Below are positions 60,213-64,000 of a stretch of 64,000 nucleotides of DNA, one piece after another (positions within the stretch are counted from its first letter, which is position 1; every line of letters begins with the position of its first letter). The DNA is from Trileptium ribeirensis (taxonomy: Eukaryota; Nematoda; Enoplea; Enoplida; Thoracostomopsidae): positions 1 through 64,000 of the forward strand of contig JASANE010019529.1 of assembly GCA_030248225.1 (NCBI GenBank), in the 5' to 3' direction. The position numbers were made by a program, and so were the translations under genes. The notes beneath the pieces are model-generated. The model was not told the DNA's origin. It worked only from the letters and a program-made list of their open reading frames with translations, and did no database searches.

Positions 60213-61880
60213 TTTACTAAGCTACATCCTTTGTCGTTGGTGTAACCGACTGGCTCTTGCTGTTCGACTTAAGTGTGATTTATTTAGAGTGTTTTGATAA
60301 GTTAAGTTGAACAATTGTGATTTTTTGGTGTATGTCGTGGCGTTGTAGCCAAATGGGCACTGTTATCTTGCGCTGGCTTTGAATTTTACATTGGATGAAA
60401 ACTATGCGATATTGAAAATATTTCATATTGAAATTTGTCATATTCGTTCGGGAGCGTTTAATGACAGAATTGTAAATTGTAATTTGTGAGATTTTTCATT
60501 TTGGGTGGCTATTTTATGTACAAATGGTGACGGCCATTATATTTGTTTTGATCGGTTTAAGTAACGATAAAGTCGTAAACTTATCTTCAAAATGTAGATT
60601 TTGCTAAAAAGTCAATGCCGCTGATTTGCAATGAAATCGGAGCTGTTGAAGGAATGTTGCAGGGGCGAGCGTAGGCAAAATTTCGGGAAAGGGGGTCCAC
60701 GAATTTGCATCGCTCGTAAATGTACTGTATCTTGTAACGTGTATGTATGAATTTTATTGTATAGCTAGGCTTCAAGAGTTGAAGTTTAGTTTTAGCATTT
60801 TTCAAATAATTAAGCCATCCAAATTTCGCAATATTTGGGTATTTGCCGATAGAAGCGTTTAGTATATGTATATACAACATACGCGATTTTTTTTGTGCAA
60901 GTTCCCTCACATTTGGATTAAAACATTGATCTCTGACGTAATTGAACATTTGTTTCGGCGACATGAGAAAGTCAAAAAATAGACAAATGACCGCGGGTCT
61001 GGACCCATAGACGAGCCCGCGCTACACCCCTGAAATATTGGATGCATCGCAATAAAATAGGGCACGCGGTGTTAGTAGCTGCAGTATTTATTACGACGCG
61101 TTTTTCTCGAATTCGGCTTATATGAAGTATATATATAATTGCAATTTTCGGAGAGTCTCAAGCGAATTATTTTTGTTGACCGCCTACGTACGTCTCATTA
61201 ATATCTGTGGAATTTAAATTGTTGAATTTTATTTTTACCTAAAATGAAAATATATATTTACGTATTGCTTACTTGTGCAGCGACAGTAGACGAAGCGAGC
61301 GCATCCAACCTGTACTTTAATCAAATAGCAAAACCGTGGGACCATTTGAGTTTTGAAATTTATAAATCATAATTCAAAGAGTGATTTGTGCGTTGTAGAG
61401 CCCTTGGCACCAGGGGCGTAGCCAAGATGTCGAAGGGCGGTTGTAGGACAGACTGACATCGGCGGAAACGGCGTCCGAGAAAAGTTTTTGTTTCATACAA
61501 TCACAGTTAACCGAAACGAAACGAACGTAACACAGTAACGAAAATGATCTATAACTGCTCTGTCGATAGACGATATTAGCACAATTCATTTATCTATATT
61601 TTTGTGTATATAAATTGGACGAATTTTTGATGTACGTTCCTTAGCTTCAGATTACATTTCTGACGTACGTAATTTTTTTCCTTTCTTTCCACGATATGAC
61701 AAAGATGAAAAATTTTTCTGTCAGAAAAGGGGTCTAGACTAGAGCCTATGGTTACACCCTTGCTTTGAATTTACCTTTTATTTGAGGCAGACAACCCGAG
61801 TGCTATCTGATCTGCTATTATCGTTTCAGCCAATCGAGAACCTATATCCACATTCTAATATCTATATATACATATATTGA
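60213..61880. other. Intergenic stretch, no supported gene
   Basis: A minus-strand frame at 60587-60964 is open for 125 codons, Lys/Asn/Ile-rich, and has no motif I know. Near 60660 and 61010 there are GGGGCGAGCGTAGGC and CGGGTCTGGACCCATAG words typical of repeat ends. Nothing else is supported. Confidence 0.4.
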
Positions 61881-61899
61881 AAAAGTGACAAAATTTGGC

Positions 61900-62160
61900 T
61901 ATGTTTGGTGCAAAAATTAAACATATTTAGCTCCGGCACCGTTCTGTAGGTGTAATAACGTACCCACAGTATATAACAATAAAACTAAAGTGTTTAACAG
62001 GTTAATAATTTATTGGGTCGTTTCGGTTATAACCCCGGTCCGCAAATGGTCAATTTTGAAGCTACATCATAATTTTGGTACCATTCGACTCAGTTTGGCG
62101 AGCTGGGTTAGGAAATATCTATTTCGGCCACTTTTTATACATTTTTATTTTATGATTTTG
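61900..62160. repeat. Dispersed repeat, copy 1 of 3
   Basis: GGTCAATTTTGAAGCTACAT, TTTTGGTACCATTCGACTCA and GGAAATATCTATTTCGGCCA occur here. The same order with changes is found at 63430-63620 and, shorter, at 63840-63935. Confidence 0.7.
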
Positions 62161-63429
62161 AGTTAGCAATGGTTCTCTACTGGCACGCAAAAATTTCGAA
62201 AAAAATTTATAGATGTATTTTCTTTATTCTGTTCGCACTCACGAACTGAGTCGAATTGTGTGAAAATCAGTTAAATCGGATCACGACCTAGCCTTAGGCC
62301 CTGCCCTGCGAACGGAAGTTGCACCATCGCAGATTCGGAGTCCTCACCAGAAATTAAATCTGGTCAGCCCTTTTTCAAAGCCAATTTTTTGATTCCTTTT
62401 GGGCATGGGATTTTTAACTTAATGCCGTAGTGTCTTGAACATTTGTCAGTGTGACGACTTACGGGCAACAGCCAGTTACTCACCGCCTTTGTGAGACTAC
62501 GCGATTAAAACACGCAACGTCTCAAACTGTAGTGGTGCTGCAGCAGTTGAACTATTGGTTGGCACTGTGTCGTTATTGCGTACTGATTAAGTACTAGATA
62601 AAATTATTATTCAAAGTATGCACCGCTTTTTATTGGAAATTAAATAAAGATACACAGAAACCGTACGTTCTATTCATACAAACAAATATTTTTGTATACA
62701 TTTAAAAATTCATATATATGCAAAATTTGCAGTTGAAATTTTAAAACTTTGAAAATAAACATATAATATATGTATTATTTATTATAAGTTTTTGTTTACG
62801 GGTTACAAATACTGGATTTGTCATCCATTTTGTGCTGCCACGGTACATATATGCGTAATATACCGTGTATAGTTGCTGAGTTTTGCGTATAATTTTATTG
62901 GAAAGATTTTTACTGAGATGTACGAACGGTAAACAGATTAATCTTCGAAACATATTTTTAACTGCTTTGTGGTTTTTGAGGGTTGGTTGCGCACTAAAGG
63001 TTGACATTTAGATGTTATTCACAGCGGTTCCAGGATTGAGGGAATAAGGATACAGTGACGGAGGGAGATGACAATTTGTGCTTGTGCGCGCAGCGCACCA
63101 GTTAGCTTCATTCGAAGGTGGCATCTGGTTTTTTCCTTTCGCCCAAATGCCAGTTCGAAACAGGCACGTACGCTGGAGACGGCACCCTGTTTGAGATTGT
63201 GTATATAAGCCCTTCTGAGAAAAATCAATCTCTTATTGGTTAATCTATGAAGTCGAATCTCATTTATAATGAACAACCATAATAACTGTGGGCTTAACTA
63301 TAATAACGGATAACACCAAAACTCAAAAACTTATGCCGTTGATTTTCCTGAAAATCAAACATTTTGGGGTTTTCTGGTCGTGTCTGCGTCAGTTTTTCAA
63401 TAAGACCCGTAGAAAAATATTGTTGAGCC

Positions 63430-63620
63430 TTACCCCGGGAAATTTTTGAGTTTTTCCTTTAACCCCCAGGCCGAAATTGGTCAATTTTAAGGATACAGCA
63501 ATGATTTTGGTAGCATTCGACTCAGCTCGACGAGATGGTTCTGAAAATATCTACTGTGGCCAGTTTATGACAATTTTTAGAATGTTTCGGGTTGTGGGTA
63601 TTAATCAATGTTGGTTAATA
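63430..63620. repeat. Dispersed repeat, copy 2 of 3
   Basis: TTGGTCAATTTTAAGGATAC, ATTTTGGTAGCATTCGACTC and AAAATATCTACTGTGGCCAG match copy 1 block by block. Confidence 0.7.
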
Positions 63621-63839
63621 ATTTATTAGGTTCCGTGACCCGATTTCGGCGATTTTACCACCTATATAGCCCATATAATATATATGCTTATATTACATAG
63701 TCTTACACTATTTTCCCTGATATCTGTCTTTTGCAAAGGCAATGTATATTACATGTGAATAAATATTTTGTAAGTATATATAAAAAATTTTCAAACCCAA
63801 AATTGCCTTGCTCCCAATAAATAGTATATAGGCTATGTA

Positions 63840-63935
63840 CGTTCTGGTCCCAAAATCGTTTATTTTAAAGGTATTGGCAATAGTTTCGTTAGCACTCGAC
63901 TCAGTGCAGAAAATTGGTAATTTGGTACTGCATTG
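63840..63935. repeat. Dispersed repeat, copy 3 of 3 (runs toward the window end)
   Basis: GGTCCCAAAATCGTTTATTT, AAAGGTATTGGCAATAGTTT and TAGCACTCGACTCAGTGCAG correspond to the copy 2 blocks with more divergence. Confidence 0.55.
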
Positions 63936-64000
63936 ACTAAAATTTTCCTATTTTTTGGGTTGCCAATATTCCAGCTTGGTACCGAAATTTTTCCAAAATA

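Noticed and set aside
1..64000. CRISPR arrays, bacterial operons, rRNA genes, phage regions
   Set aside because: None of the repeats has the spacing of a CRISPR array, and introns plus animal transposons mark the DNA as eukaryotic nuclear. No rRNA-like stretch was seen.

Overview
The window looks like nuclear DNA of an invertebrate metazoan. It is AT-rich, has long repeat-filled introns with GT-AG borders (GTGAGT donors, T-rich tracts before CAG/TAG), AATAAA signals, and animal-type transposons (Merlin, a MULE with a FLYWCH start, a CR1/L2-like LINE, tRNA-derived SINE pieces). I cannot name the species. Most open frames are chance frames in repeats.

Layout. (1) 1-11917: one very large inverted repeat with two arms of about 5.9 kb around a unique spacer of about 155 bp. 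The left arm is cut by the window edge. No transposase is recognisable in it. (2) 11918-15478: intergenic DNA without a clear gene. (3) 15509-39270, plus strand: a six-exon gene whose exon phases fit at every junction. It predicts an acidic Ser/Pro/Glu-rich, probably disordered protein of 459 residues of unknown function. Its introns hold a complete-ended Merlin element (22854-24035, 312-bp terminal repeats, 8-bp target duplication), tandem arrays with 38-bp, about 169-bp and 171-177-bp units, two copies of a long dispersed repeat, and two small palindromic mariner-like elements. (4) 39331-44600: repeats, including a third copy of the long dispersed repeat and an uncertain 57-bp extra exon. 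(5) 44600-47330, minus strand: a dead LINE reverse transcriptase interrupted by a 1.3-kb MULE whose terminal repeats are built from a 16-bp minisatellite. The MULE is flanked by a 9-10 bp target duplication inside the LINE reading frame. (6) 47331-64000: mostly repeats, with a tRNA-Ala-like SINE at 52.2-52.5 kb, a TATGCA microsatellite at 52.9 kb, repeated pairs at 54-56 kb and 62-64 kb, and one possible small membrane-protein ORF on the minus strand near 60 kb.

The only plausible host gene is the six-exon one. The most striking structures are the giant palindrome and the nested LINE/MULE with a miniature, internally deleted transposase. All calls come from reading the sequence by eye, with no database search.
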